From: Heterohyrax brucei | Lineage: Eukaryota; Chordata; Mammalia; Hyracoidea; Procaviidae | DNA: 64,000 nt | Assembly: GCA_028571685.1 (NCBI GenBank) | Contig: CM053140.1 | Span: forward strand, 60,580,201-60,644,200 | Direction: 5' to 3' | Part shown: positions 11,776-23,929 of the stretch, piece after piece | How positions within the stretch are numbered: position 1 is the first letter of the stretch | How the letters are laid out: every line of letters begins with the position of its first letter | Program-made: the position numbers and the translations under genes | The notes under the pieces: model-generated | What the model saw: the letters and a program-made list of their open reading frames with translations, nothing else | Told to the model about the DNA's origin: nothing | The model's database searches: none

Positions 11776-12020
11776 AAAGGAGAAAACTAAGCACAGAAGC
11801 CAACCAGCACAGAAGGAGAAAGATAGATGTCATGGGGACATCTCCAAGGAACTCTAAAAATGCTAGAGAGCCTAAGATGAGGATTTTCCCAACCCAGAGA
11901 GAACAGGGAGACAGCGAGCCTTCCCCTGCAGCAGGTGCCCTGAATTTGGACTTCTAGCCTTCCGTTCCTTAAAGCCACCTACCTGTATTTTTGTTACAGT
12001 AGCACAAGACAACTAAGACA

Positions 12021-12200
12021 CCTCCGTCATCTGCCATCAGGTTGATTCCCACTTATAGTAATCTCATAAGGTTTCCAAGGCTGCACGTCTCTTCGGAAAC
12101 AGACTGCCACACCTTTCTCCCGAGGAGTCACTGGTGCTTTCAGATCACTGACCTCTTAGTTACCAGTCAACAACCAGACCACTGGACCACCAGGCCTCCT
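12021..12200 (-). mobile_element. AfroSINE, long-centre subtype
   Basis: Antisense copy directly abutting the LTR end. It contains the alternative central module 'ggctgcacgtctcttcgga' and 'ctgccacacctttctcccga', absent from most copies in the window but also present at 50075-50286. Confidence 0.8.
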
Positions 12201-12399
12201 GGTCTATCGGTTACAGCTAAAGATGGCAGCAGCTTGAAAGAGTTAACATATATGAAGTGAGTGCCTAATAAATGCAGGTTACCAGGTTTCCTCAGTCCCC
12301 CAAACAATCCTGGTTCCCCATCTTCCAGCAAAGGGCTACACGGATAGCAGCACTGACCCCAGTAATCCCCGGGCATCATCTCAGGGACTTGTACCCAGC

Positions 12400-12568
12400 T
12401 CTTCAGGAGCGTTCTCTTATTCAGCCCTCCTCAAAGCCTGGGAAGTGGGCTTGTTTATTAGTCTCCTTTTACAGCTGAGAAAACCAATGCAAATCACACA
12501 ACTGGTAAGTGTAGAGTTGGGGCTTGAACTCAGCTGTGTGTAACTCCAGCACTATGTGCAATCCACAG
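12400..12568 (-). mobile_element. MIR SINE
   Basis: Antisense MIR: 'tacagctgagaaaaccaatg', 'aatcacacaactggtaagtg' and 'ttggggcttgaactcagctg'. Confidence 0.7.
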
Positions 12569-13084
12569 CTCCATGCCAGATGTAGCCCAGGCCTGACCTT
12601 TCTTTCCAAATTAACAAGTGTCTGGTATCCGGCACAGCCCACTATGGCTGTCCCAGGAAACACAACTGTGACTTCTGGACTGGACAAGGAGCCCCTACCC
12701 CTGTTCAGAATCAATACCTACCACTTCCCTGAGGACCTTCTGTGTCACTCCAGCTATTGATGAGGCCAGGTGGGGCTACTGGCCCCTCTCCAACTCCCCT
12801 CAAAGTGGCCACCCCAGGTCTTTTTAACAGGTTATTTATGACCTGACTAGCAGAGTTTGTATTAGCCGCACCAAGATCAATTTTAGTGCCTCTGCTGACT
12901 AGGATTTGGCCCTTGGCCAGCTCTTTCCTCTCAGGAGACCTAATTACTCTGCCCTCATCAGTCACCCAGCAGTCAAGTCAGCAGTGCCCCAGGCCTGCCG
13001 CCTCACACCTGGGCAGCCGGGGAGGCTGACGGGAGCCGTGGCTGGCAGACGTGGGCTCCTCGCTGCTCTTCTCCTTTAGCAGCC
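12569..13084. other. Unique sequence, no gene recognised
   Basis: No repeat recognised and no frame with a recognisable domain. Confidence 0.4.
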
Positions 13085-13262
13085 AGACTCCAGATTACAG
13101 CTCCAGCTCTGCACTTGACCTCTCTGTGCCTCAGTCCCCTCACCTGAAAAATGGAGGTAATAATAAGACCTCCTTCACCTTCCTGCATGTGGACTAAGTA
13201 AGTGAATACATGTAAAGAGCTTAGGACAATGCCCAGCGCACGTTAAGCAAGCAGTGTGGGGG
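13085..13262 (+). mobile_element. MIR SINE
   Basis: Sense MIR: 'ctctgtgcctcagtcccctc', 'ctgaaaaatggaggtaataa' and 'aatacatgtaaagagcttag'. Confidence 0.75.
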
Positions 13263-13649
13263 CACTGACTGTTCAGAGGCAGAATTCTTGCCAGGCTCGA
13301 CTCCCATCCAACGCACCTCACACGCGGCCACCACCTGTCTGTCCCTGGAGGCTTATGTGTTGCTCTGATGCTGAACAGGTTTCAGCGAAAGCTTCCAGAA
13401 GAAGATGATGAGGCAGAAAGTCCTGGGGAATCTACCTATGAGAACCAGCCAATGAAAACCCAGTGGATTACGATGGTTCAGTTCACCACCGATCCTGGGG
13501 ATGGCACACAACTGGGCGGAATTTGTTTTGTTATTCAGGGTTCACCATGAGTTGGGGGCCTACCCAACAGTAGTTAGCAACAATCACAGTAGCAATGTGT
13601 TATCTATAGTTAGTACACAGCCTTCAGTATAGATGACACCTGAAGGTAA

Positions 13650-13702
13650 CCAAAACAAACAACAAATCCACTGCCATCGAGTGGCTTCTGATGCACAGCC
13701 CG
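13650..13702 (-). mobile_element. AfroSINE/RTE tail fragment
   Basis: Short antisense tail, 'aaaacaaacaacaaatccac' followed by 'tgccatcgagtggcttctga'. Confidence 0.55.
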
Positions 13703-13870
13703 AAGATGAAGAAAACAAAAATCCTCACAATGAAGGCCATAAACAGCATCATGATAAATGAAAAAACTTCTTAAGGATTTTATTCTAGTTGGATCAATAA
13801 CCAGTGCCCACGGAAGCAACAGTCTAGCAATCAGACAAGATACTGCATCAGGCAGATCTGTGTCCAAAGA

Positions 13871-14018
13871 GGAAACCCTGCTGGTGTAGTGATCAAGGGC
13901 TATAGCCGCTAACCAAAATGTCAGCTGTTTGCGCGCTCTGTGGAAGCTCTATGGGACAATTTTACTCTGCCCTGTAGGATTGTTGTGAACTGGAATTCAC
14001 TCGAAGGCAGTGGGTGGC
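13871..14018 (+). mobile_element. AfroSINE
   Basis: Sense copy starting 'ggaaaccctgctggtgtagt' and running through 'ggaagctctatgggacaatt' to 'ggaattcactcgaaggcagt'. Confidence 0.85.
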
Positions 14019-14159
14019 AAAAGATCTGTCTAAATTCTTAAAAAGCAAGATGTCACTTTGCTAACTAAGGTGCGCCCAACTGAAGCCATGGTACTTTCAG
14101 TTACCTCATAGACATACAAAACCTAGAAAAGGTGAATGGACAGTTTGCAGTCCCATTTC

Positions 14160-14256
14160 ACAGATGAGCAAGTTGCTTCACTTCTCTGAACCTGAGGATG
14201 CCCATCTGTAAAATGGGGTACAAACTGTGAAAGCCTCACAGAGTTGTTGTGGGGAG
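14160..14256 (+). mobile_element. MIR SINE fragment
   Basis: Sense MIR core 'catctgtaaaatggggtaca' and 'cacagagttgttgtggggag', preceded by a related segment. Confidence 0.6.
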
Positions 14257-15056
14257 GCTGGACTACCTGTCTCCTCCTTACGGGAGGAAACATCCCCAAG
14301 GGCGGGGTCTTGATACCCTCACTCCAGAAAAGATTTCCTGGGTTGGATTCCCTGAAGTACTGCCTTCCTCCCTACCCTTGGAGTAGATGCTTCAGAGGAG
14401 CAGAAGAACCCTTCACAAAGACAATTCTGCAGAGGGAACCTCAAGGGAGTGTGTTGAATGCTCCTTTGACTTTCTTTTTCTGCAGAATGGTTACCTTATT
14501 TGCATTTAATTAGTCTAGATTTAGATAGAGAGGGAAACACGCCTTCACACCAGCACTGACCAAGGGACTAGCAGGAAGGTAGGGGCACAGAGGGTCAGGG
14601 CTGTGATGAAATAAGGCTTGCAGGAAAGAGACGGTGAACTCGGGTCAACTCTGGCCTCCCTGGGGGGCTTTGAGAGGTGGCGGTGAGACTCCCCTATCCG
14701 GGAATGGGGATGCCAAGAAAGAAGAGGGTGAAAGGCAGCACAGGGACTTGGCAAGACCTCTCAGTGTTCGAATCTTTGATCTGGACGTCACCCCATTCTG
14801 AACTTTGTGCTGTCACCTAGGAAATGAGCACAAACGGGAAGATTAAATGAAGTGAGATGGGAGAGCCTAGGCACAAGGGCTCCTGGGTCACAATGAGTCA
14901 CTATAACTTTCAGTGACCCTGAATCACTCTCACAGAAGACTACACCACCTCAGATAGAGCCCACCTCTGGGACTGTGACTAAGGAAGAAGGGTGCCTCAT
15001 CTGCAGCACGTCAAAGTACAATAGACTGCTTACCTACCCACGTGACCACCTCCTGT
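14257..15056. other. Unique sequence, no gene recognised
   Basis: No gene or repeat recognised. Immediately upstream of the cytosine-rich minisatellite. Confidence 0.4.
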
Positions 15057-15893
15057 TTGCCTGCCCACCCCCTACCTGCCTGCCCACCCCCCGCCTGCCT
15101 GCCCACCCCCCACCAGCCTGCCCACCCCACACCTGCCTGCCCACCCCCACCTGCCTGCCCACCCCCCACCTGCCTGCCCACCCCACACCTGCCTGCCCAC
15201 CCCCACCTGCCTGCCCACCCCCACCTGCCTGCCCACCCCCCACCTGCCTGCCCACCCCACACCTGCCTGCCCACCCCCCACCTGCCTGCCCACCCCCCAC
15301 CTGCCTGCCCGACCCCCACCTGCCTGCACACCCCCCACCTGCCTGCCCACCCCCCACCTGCCTGCCCACCCCCACCTGCCTGCCCGACCCCCACCTGCCT
15401 GCCCACCCCCCATCTGCCTGCCCACCCCCCACCTGCCTGCCTACCCCCACCTGCCTGCCCGACCCCCACCTGCCTGCCCACCCCCCACCTGCCTGCCCAC
15501 CCCCCACCTGCCTGCCCACCCCCCACCTGCCTGCCCACCCCCCACCTGCCTGCCCGACCCCCACCTGCCTGCCCACCCCCACCTGCCTGCCCACCCCCCA
15601 CCTGCCTGCCCACCCCCCACCTGCCTGCCCGACCCCCACCTGCCTGCCCACCCCCACCTGCCTGCCCACCCCCCACCTGCCTGCCCACCCCCCACCTGCC
15701 TGCCCACCCCCCACCTGCCTGCCCACCCCCCACCTGCCTGCTCGACCCCCACCTGCCTGCCCACCCCCCACCTGCCTGCCCACCCCCCACCTGCCTGCCC
15801 ACCCCCTACCTGCCTGCCCACCCCCCACCTGCCTGCCCGACCCCCACCTGCCTGCTCACCTCCCACCTGCCTGCCCACCCCCTACTCACCTGC
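15057..15893 (+). repeat. Cytosine-rich minisatellite, 19-20 bp unit, >40 copies
   Basis: The unit is close to 'ctgcctgcccaccccccac' and varies between 19 and 20 bp. A few variant units carry 'gacccc' or 'cacaccc'. The unit length is not a multiple of three and the unit rarely creates stops, so long frames appear in several phases on both strands (to 335 codons). They encode Pro/Cys/Thr/His repeats or Gly/Arg/Gln repeats and are artefacts. The G-rich strand has regular GGGGGGTGGG runs. Confidence 0.95.
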
Positions 15894-16124
15894 TTACTTT
15901 CTACCAGCCCATACACTTCTTACTGGCTCTCACCACCCTACCAGCCCGCAGACTGCATTCATTTATTCATTCAAATTCCTAGGGACATACAGACATTTAC
16001 GAAGTGAAACCCTCCTTGCCTGCTGGAGTTTTCTAATTCACCCTGGAGTGATGACCTTCAGTAGTTGGATTGAAGAAGGAATTAGAAAAAGCCTCAAAAA
16101 GACCTCTGGCAGGGGTGGGATGTC

Positions 16125-16335
16125 AGCCCAGTGCAGTGGTAACAGACACAGACCCTGGGCAACAGGCCCGGGGTTGAATCTCAGCTCCATCATTCACCAG
16201 CAGTGTATTCTCAGGCCGGTAGGTTAACCGCTCTCATCTTCAGATTGATAACAGTATCCATTGCACAGGCCCTTGACACAGCTAAATGAGACAACAGCAC
16301 AAGAAGAGCTGAGCACAGAGCCAGGCACAAGGTTG
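16125..16335 (+). mobile_element. MIR SINE
   Basis: Sense MIR with 'cggggttgaatctcagctcc', 'atcttcagattgataacagt' and 'gctgagcacagagccaggca'. Confidence 0.7.
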
Positions 16336-16439
16336 AAGGCACAATACAGAGCAGCCCTCATTCTTCTGGAGAATGAAGACCTGGGTTGAAATGTCAGTTC
16401 TGCATCCCCAAAGTCAGCTCTTCAGACAAAGGCTTGAAC

Positions 16440-16712
16440 TAGACTACAAGCCATAGGACGATACTGGTGAAGCACGTGCTTTCTGGCTTAAGTAGATGCA
16501 TGAGAGTCACCGGGCAGCTCCTGCCTGGAGGCGAGGTGAGAAGGCGGAGGGGCAGGAGCTGGCTGAATGGACATCAGAAATACAGGGTGGAAAGGAAGAG
16601 CGTGCTGTCAGAGTGGCAAGAGCAGCTGAAGTTGCATAGCAATATTTGTATAAGTTTTTGACTTGTATTACAAACTTTCGCTTAAAGCACAATAAAATTT
16701 TTTTAAAAAAAT
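16440..16712 (+). mobile_element. Unassigned retroelement-like tail
   Basis: The segment ends with 'cttaaagcacaataaaattt' and a T/A-rich stretch, giving a polyadenylation signal close to its 3' boundary as in a retrotransposed transcript or LTR end. No family is assigned from sequence alone. Confidence 0.35.
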
Positions 16713-16727
16713 ATCCGCTATACTGCT

Positions 16728-16812
16728 TATTGCGTCATTTAACCTCTTCAAACCTCAGTCTTCTTCATCTGTGAAATGGAGAAAGCACAGCTCACTCATG
16801 AAATGAGGTAGG
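16728..16812 (+). mobile_element. MIR SINE fragment
   Basis: Sense MIR pieces 'cctcttcaaacctcagtctt' and 'catctgtgaaatggagaaag'. Confidence 0.6.
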
Positions 16813-18178
16813 AGTGGAACTGGAGATGAGGGATAAATAAGACCCCAAAGTGCCAAGGTCAGCACCACTCACCAGTGCGATGACTGCAGGCTGCCTTCCT
16901 TCTCCTCTTCCTCCTTGTCCCCTTTGGTGCTGGGGATGGGGGAAGGGAAGGATGGATGGGGGACTGCAGAGAAGGAAGATTTTGTCCTAGCCCCAGTCTC
17001 ACATGGGCTGCCTCAGTTCCTTGCCTGGTCTCTGGGGCCTGCCTGGTGATGGAGAGCCTCTCGCCCCTTGGAAGGAGCAAGAAACTCAGCAGCAACCGAA
17101 AGAGATGAAACCAGTGTTTCTTGGTGTCAGAGACAGGCTCACAGGAGGCAGGCCTTGCAGGGGTGTTGCTCAGCCCTGGCCACACCTCTGAAAGGGTGCT
17201 CGGATGGAAGAAGCAGTATTTCCAAGGGCCTCAGGTTGCTAAAAAAAGAAAGAACAAAAAAGGGAATCTGTGATCTCCAGGGAAAGGACAAGGCTAATTT
17301 ATCAATTTCTCCTTGAACTATCAGAAAAATAGTCATGCTGTGTACTCACTGGCCCTTTAATTATTGCTTCCTAGGGTAAGGATGCTATTAGCCTATGGCC
17401 TGCAAGGCAGAGCCCGGAAAGCAGTGGACTTGATCTCTGAGCTGTGATGTCCAGGGAAGCAGCACGTGGCACAATATGATGGGAAGGCCCTGCTCTGGGA
17501 GCTGACACCCTCTCTCTGTGTAGCTTGGGAAATCAAGGTCCTCTCTGGTCCACCTTTCTTCTTCATCCTGTGTGATGTCTACAAACATCACGCCTCAAAT
17601 CTGGAGCAATACAAACAAAAAATACCTCATTTTGTCAAAATGTCTAGGCAGGGATGGGTATGCCTGCCCAGAAGGGCCTCAGCGTAAGTGACAATTGCAT
17701 CCACGAAACTCCTTCATCGCCTCCCATCAGGTATCTCCGCCTCCCTCCTGTTATCAGTGGAAACCCCTTCTCTGTCCTGCCTGGGCTGGCTGCCTTCCCA
17801 GGCCTTCAAGATGCTGGCAGTTCCCTCTCTCAGCCCTGGGAACTTGGTTTATTGATGAGCAGCATGAACTGTAAAGGCAGGACCACTTGTGTATCTCAGA
17901 CAAGCAGGTACCATGGAACCATCTGATCCCAGATATTCGGGGGAGAGAGGAAAAACTCAAACAGAAAATGAGGGAACAAAAAGGAACAAGGATGACTTAG
18001 AAATATTCATCCAATCTCAGGCATGAAAGAAATATGCTCAGTTCTGTTTTATTACATTTCATTGAGATGTACATGTTGTACTTAGCTGCCTGCAAGCCTT
18101 AGATTATCCAGCGAGAAAGCGCAATGAAAAGCAAGACAGGATAAAAAACCCACAGAGGGAAAATGCTTCTGAAATGGG
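16813..18178. other. Unique sequence, no gene recognised
   Basis: Short overlapping frames on both strands, none recognisable. No repeat assigned. Confidence 0.4.
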
Positions 18179-19179
18179 AACCCGTTGTTGTTAAGTGCCA
18201 TCAAGCCAGTTCTGCCTCACAGCACCCCTACGTGCTACAGACTGAAACGCTACCCAGTCTTGTGACATCCTCACAAGTGTGCCTCTATTTGAGCCTATTG
18301 CAGCCTCTGCTCTAATCCGTCTCATTGAGCGTCTTCCTCTTCTCCAGTGACCTTCTGCTTTAGCGGGCACAATGTCTTCTTCCAGGGACTAGTCTCTCCT
18401 GATCACATAACCAAAGTATGTGAGACAGAAATCTCGCCGTCCTCGCCTCTAAGAAGCCTTCTGGCTGTACTTCTTTCAAGATAGATTTGTTTGTTCTTCC
18501 GGCAGTCCACAGCATAGTCAGTACTGTCTGCCAACACAACACCACAATTCAAAGACATCGACTCCGTTGGTGTTCCTTATTCATTGTCCAGTTTTCTGTG
18601 TATGTGAGGCAGTTGAAAATGCCATAGCTTGGACCAAGTGACATCTTTGGTTTTTAACACTTTAAACAGGACTTTTGCAGCAGATTTGCCCAGTGAAATG
18701 TGTTGTTTGACTTCTTGACTGCTGCTTCCATCAGTGTTGATTACAGAACCAAGTAAAATGAAATCTTTGATAAATTCAATATTTTCTCCACTTATTGGTC
18801 CAGTCATGAGGACTTTTCTTTTTAATATTGAGGTGTATTCCATATTGAAGGCTGTCGTCTTTGATCTTCATCAGTAAGCATTTCAAGTCCTCTTTTTTCT
18901 GCAAGCAGGTTTGTGCCACCTGCGTACTGCAGGTTGTTAATGACTCTTCCACCAATCTTGATGCTATGTTCTTCATCACATAGCTCAGCTTTTCAGATTG
19001 TGTGCTCAGCATGCAGACTGAATAAGTATAGTGAAAGAACACAATTCTGACACACATGTTTCTGAATTTTAAACCATACAGTAGTATCCCCTTGTTCTGC
19101 CTGAACAACTGCCCCTTGATCTACATACAGGTTCCTCATGAGCTCAGTTAAAGTGTTCTGGGATTTCCCTTCTCAGAAA

Positions 19180-19974
19180 TGCTTCCCAGTTAGAGTCTGC
19201 TCCCTGGAGCGATGAAGCCAACAACATATGCACCAAATCAGAAAGAGGGAGAAGGTTTATTAGGAGGTATGATATCCCTGGAGACCCATCAGAAATGCAG
19301 GCTCTTCTCTGTGGAGTCTCAAAAGACAATTTGTACATCAGAATTTATGTATCATTTTGGCAAGGATTTTTTCATGTTTTTAAGTACATAGCCCATAGAT
19401 TATTGTATACTACACAAAATAATCACAAGAAACTCCTCATTAAATGACGTGTATGTATGTCAGATGCCTAGGCTCTGATCTGTATATATGTAACAGGCAA
19501 ATACAGCCCCTATATAAAAATTCTTTGGCTAGTAGAACTGGCCTGCCAAGTCTGCTCTGACTGAGAAAAGGAACAGGAAAGAAAGTCATGGATTTAAAAA
19601 AAAAAAAAAAAATGCCAGGCAGCCTTCCTAGCTGCTATCTTGCAGGCTGAAAGCCATTTCTTAAGAGAGGAAAGAAGAGGAGAGCCCAAGCCCACAGGAG
19701 CCACGGGAGCTCCGCGTCTCTTTGGGAAGAGGCTGGTGCAGAGGCCGGTGTAGCTGGTGCAATGAAAAAACATTGACAGATTACTTAGGATCTGACATCA
19801 TCCTCCCTGCAGAGGAGTCACCGGTGGCGGCTGGGTAGCATCTAGGTCTCCCGACCCCATGCTGATGTGGTCCCTAGACCATACGGCACCTTCTTGTCAT
19901 TACGGCGTTATTTACATCAAGCTCTGCATCACCCACTTTTAAAAGAGGTAAACATATTTAAGATATTAGGGTCA
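19180..19974 (-). mobile_element. Solo LTR inserted in RTE copy A
   Basis: About 795 bp with TG...CA ends, interrupting the RTE reverse-transcriptase region. Flanks are cagaaa (19174-19179) and tagaaa (19975-19980), a 6-bp duplication with one mismatch, as expected for class II ERVs. In the minus orientation a polyadenylation signal AATAAA lies at 19260-19255, followed by a ~75-bp U5-like end. A 17-base poly(A) tract near 19594 is internal. It is not similar to the provirus LTR at 53395. Confidence 0.75.
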
Positions 19975-20878
19975 TAGAAATATTATCCATAATTTACTAC
20001 AACTCACACAGTTGATTGCCTTTGCATGGTCAATACAATGCAGGTAAACATCTCTCTGGCATTCTCTGCTTTCAGCCAAGATCCGTCTGACATAGAAGGT
20101 GACATTCCTGGTTCCACATCGTCTTCTGAATCCAGACTGAATTTCCGGCAGTTCTCTGTTGCCGTACGGCCGCAACCACTGTTGAATGATCTTCAGCAGA
20201 AGTTTATTAGTGTGTGATATTAATAATATTGCTTGACAATTTCCACATTCTGTTGTATTACTGTTCTTTGGAATAGGCCCATACACAGATCTCTTCCAGC
20301 TGGTTGGCCAAGTAGCTCTCTTCCAAATTTCTTGGTATAGAGGATTGAGTGTCTTAGCATTGCATTCCTTCGTGGAAACACTTCAGTTGCTAATTCTGCC
20401 CGTTCCTGGAGCCTTGGTTTCTGCGCGGGCCTTCAGTGCAGCTAGGGCTGCTTCCTTCAGCACCATCAGTTCCTGACCGTATGCTACCACTTGAAATTGT
20501 TGTATACTGATCAGTTCTTTTTGGTACAGTGACCCTGTATAGTCCTCCCAACTTCTTGTGGTGCCACCTGCACCTTTTAGTATTGTCCCCTGCAGAATAT
20601 GTCAGTATTGCAGCTCTATGCTTGGATTTTTTTCTTCAGTTTTTTTAGCTTGAAAAGTGCTGAGATTGTTTTCCTCTTTTGGTTTTCTAACTCCAATTCA
20701 TTATTTCTTCTCAATCTGCCCTTTGAAAGCTTCTGTCCAATTCTTTTTCTTCCTTATTTCTTCCATTTGGTTTAGCTCCTCTACGTTCAAGAGCAAGTTT
20801 TTACGTCTTCTGACACTTTGGTCTTTTCCTTCTTTCCTATCTTTTTAATGACCTTTTCTTTCCTTCATTGTCTTAGTT

Positions 20879-21579
20879 ATCTAGTGCTACCATTACAGAA
20901 ATACCACAAGTGGGTAGATTTAACAAACAGAAGTTTATTCTCTCACACTCTAAGAGACTGAAAAAAAAAATAAAATAAAATAAACCCACTGCCACTGAGT
21001 CAATTTTGGCTCATAGGGATTCTGTAGACAGAGTAGAACTGCCCCATAACACTTCCAAGGACAGCCTTGTGGACTTGAACTGCTGATCTTTGGGTGAGTA
21101 GCCGTAGCACTTAACCACTATACCACAAGAGTTTTTGTCTAGGAGACTAGAAGCCCAAGCTCAGAACACCAGCTCCTTGGTAAATCTTTCTTCCTCTGTC
21201 AGTTCTGAGAGAAGGTCTTTGTCATCAGTCTTCTCCTGGTCTAAGAAATTCTCAGATCAGGGACCACCAGGTCCAAAGGACAAACTCTGCTCCCAATATC
21301 CTTCCTGCTGGTATGAAGTTCCTTTCCTCTCTGCTCACTTCTCTTTTTTGTATCTAAAAATAGGTTGACTCAAGATATAACCTAATCCTGTAGACTGAAT
21401 CCTGACTCATTAGCATAACTGCATCTTATCCTGACTCAATAACACCATAGAGATAAGAATTTACAACACAAATGTTAATCACAATAAGTCACAAAACGAT
21501 AGACAACCACATAATACTGAAAACTGTAGCCTAGTCAAGTTGACACATGTTTCTAGGGGGCACAATTCAATCTATAACA
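20879..21579 (-). mobile_element. Class III-like solo LTR, copy 2, carrying a SINE
   Basis: TG...CA ends (tgtcttagttatctagtgct to caatctataaca) and an exact 5-bp target duplication ttcat (20874-20878 and 21580-21584) inside RTE copy A. Antisense 'tttattctctcacactct' gives an AATAAA on the minus strand, so minus is the probable sense strand. An AfroSINE is nested at 20960-21137. Confidence 0.8.
20960..21137 (-). mobile_element. AfroSINE nested in an LTR
   Basis: Antisense copy with A-rich tail (aaaaaaaaaataaaataaaa) and full body to the tRNA-like head. The flanks tctaagagact (20949-20959) and tctaggagact (21138-21148) form an 11-bp target duplication with one mismatch. Confidence 0.9.
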
Positions 21580-22839
21580 TTCATGTATGATGTCCTTGAT
21601 GTCGTCTCACAGCTCATCTGGTCTTAAGTCATTAGTGTTCAGTGGGTCAAATCTATCCTTCAGAAAGCCTTCAAATTTAGGTGGAACATACTTGAAGTCA
21701 CGCTTGGACTCTCATGAATTTCTTTTAATCCTCCTTAGCTTCAGCTGGAACTTTCATATGAGCAGTCAAATGTCCGTTCTGTAGTCAGTCCATGGCCTTG
21801 TTCTGACTGATGATATTGAGCTGTTCCATTGCCTGTTTCCACAGATGTAGGCAATTTCATTCCATCCCGTGAGACTCGTATGTATAGCTGCCACTATGTT
21901 GTTGAGAAAAGGTATTTCCAGTGAATAGGTTGTTGATCTTATGAACTTCTATCATGAAATTTCCATCATCATTTCTATCACCAATCCTTCTTTGTTTCTA
22001 ACTTTCGCATTCCAATCACTAGTAATTATCAATAAATATTGAGTGCACGTTTGATCAATTTCAGACTGCAGAAGTTAGCAGAAATCTTCAGTTTCTTCAT
22101 CTTTAGCATTATTGGTTGTTACGTGAATTTCAGTAATAGTCATATTAACTGGTCTTCCTTGTAGGCATGTGGATATTATCCTATCACTGACAGCACTGTA
22201 CTTTAGGATAGATCTTTTTGATAAAGAATGCAACATCATTCCTTCTCAATTTGTTATTCCCAACATAGAGACCATGTGACTATCTCTTTCAACATGGCAA
22301 ATATCATTCCATTTCAGCTCACTAATGCTAGGAATATTGATTTTCAAGCATTCCATTTCATTTTTGATGAATTCCAAATTTCCTTGATTTGTACTTCATA
22401 TACCTAATATTACAAACAGGTATTTGCAGCTGTTTCTTCTCATTTTGGTCACATCACACCAGTAAATGAAGGTCCTGAAGACTTTTTTCCATCCAGGTCA
22501 TTGAGGCCAGCCCTACTTTGAGGAGGTAGCCCTTCCCCATTCATATATTGAATGCCTCCCAACCTGCAGGTCTTATCTTCCCACACTATATTGGTGTTCC
22601 CCTGATATCCATAAGGTTTTCACTGGCCTGTGTTTTCAGAAGTACAGTTTCAGGCCCCTCCTCCTAGTCTATCTTAGTCTGGAAGCTCCCCTGAAATTTG
22701 TCCATCATTGGTGACTTTGCTGGCATTTCAAACACTCGTGGTATAGTTTCTAGTATCACAACAACACATAAGCCACCACAGTCCAGAAAATCAACTACTT
22801 CTAAAATAGGAATCAGCAAGAAAGAAATAAAAGCTGAGG

Positions 22840-23640
22840 TTGAGACCAAAGAGGTTTCTTCACACAGTCACCTTCCGATTGCTGACATCAGGTCCTTGCA
22901 GCCACTCAGACCAGCAAACTACCCTGCAGCCCTCTGTACTGATTGCCTGGCATCAAGGAAAGTTTCCGGGCAAACTCAGGAGCTCCAAGTGATCTCCTAG
23001 AGCTGTCCCAAACTTGCTGCATGACCTTCACAGATCACCGCCTCCTTCTCCAGTCCAGAATGAGATGCCTAGACCAGAGACCTTCTGAGTTAATGGGGGA
23101 GGGAGGGATGTAAAGCAATAAGGGTCACATCATACCCCATTCCAGGGCTGTGGTGCACCCCACAGACATTCTCTAGAGGTTGTGACCCCCAATGGGGCCT
23201 GTTACTGAATCTGAGTCAAAGGATACACAACGAATCAGAATGACAGACTAAACTAGATACGTAGACCTTAGAATCTTCCACCCTCCTTTCCAGCACCTTC
23301 TGTTTGCCCAGGGTTACAACCTCATGTGCTTTGTGTTCCATCAAAACTAGGAGCTAGGAGAGTTCTGGGACTCGCCTCTCTCTGCACTGCAATTGACTGA
23401 TGAAGGTGGCAGAGATAGGTGCATTGTCGCTCAGGGCAGCATCTTGAGCTTTCTAAGAAATAGGCACCAAATAGACACTCAGGCATCAGAGTATCTCAGT
23501 GGCAAGTTCATGCTATTTAAAACCACAGCAGTAATGGTAAATGCTCCTTGACTTCCAAGAGCATGAGACAGGCTCACAGGCTATAACATGGAGACGTGAT
23601 CACAAACCAGACACAGCCTTTGGACTGGAAGGTCTCACAG
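22840..23640. other. Unique sequence, no gene recognised
   Basis: No repeat or gene recognised after the 5' end of RTE copy A. Confidence 0.4.
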
Positions 23641-23649
23641 CCTGAATGG

Positions 23650-23742
23650 AGTACCTTTTACATGCCAGAGTCCATTGTAGGCACTGGGGACATAGGGATG
23701 CAGCCATAATCAAAACACAAAAATCTCTGCCTTTATGGTAAA
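23650..23742 (+). mobile_element. L2 LINE 3'-end fragment
   Basis: The segment 'catgccagagtccattgtag', then 'gcactggggacatagggatg' and 'caaaacacaaaaatctctgc' follows the order of the L2 3' end. Confidence 0.5.
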
Positions 23743-23760
23743 CAGTGACCAACTTTCCTG

Positions 23761-23911
23761 AACCACTGCTTCTGAGTCAATTCTGACTCGTAGCAGCCAT
23801 TTAAACAGAGTAGAAATGCCCCATAGAGTTTCCAAGAGGGACTGGTAGATTTGAACTGCTGACTTTCTGGTTAACAGCTGTAACACATAATCACTACACT
23901 ACCAGTGTTTC
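23761..23911 (-). mobile_element. AfroSINE
   Basis: Antisense copy: 'aaccactgcttctgagtcaa', 'ccatagagtttccaagaggg' and 'cactacactaccagtgtttc'. Confidence 0.85.
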
Positions 23912-23929
23912 CATGGTAAACATTAGTCA

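Larger units (their letters stand above)
11148..12020 (+). mobile_element. Class III-like LTR, copy 4, interrupted
   Basis: Both ends resemble the reverse complement of the LTRs at 7010, 20879 and 37029. The 5' part is at about 11148-11275 (with 'tcagtgtaggttgtgtctta'). The 3' part is at about 11785-12020 (with 'gaatttggacttctagcctt') and ends in 'caagacaactaagaca'. The middle (about 11280-11780) contains other repeats and unassigned sequence. Confidence is limited because the two halves are far apart. Confidence 0.5.
18179..22830 (-). mobile_element. RTE (BovB-clade) LINE, copy A, with nested insertions
   Basis: Minus-strand LINE. Read in sense it runs from an endonuclease-side region (about 22830-21590) through the reverse-transcriptase domain (about 20870-19980) to the RT C-terminal part and tail (19179-18179). 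Recognisable RT pieces include IPKNSNTTECGNCQAI near 20270 and GSVINTDGSSSQEVKQHISL near 18740. The catalytic YADD box reads YAGG (plus-strand 18925-18945). It is broken by a solo LTR (19180-19974) and a class III-like LTR (20879-21579). It is a pseudogene-like dead copy. Confidence 0.85.

Noticed and set aside
15057..15893. Regular short repeats as a CRISPR array
   Set aside because: Units are head-to-tail without unique spacers, and the genome is a mammal.
14975..15982. Long plus-strand frame of 335 codons, and minus-strand frames of 263-264 codons, as a proline- or glycine-rich protein gene
   Set aside because: They are produced by the 19-20 bp minisatellite, which is open in several frames on both strands. 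No start context, introns or conserved domain.
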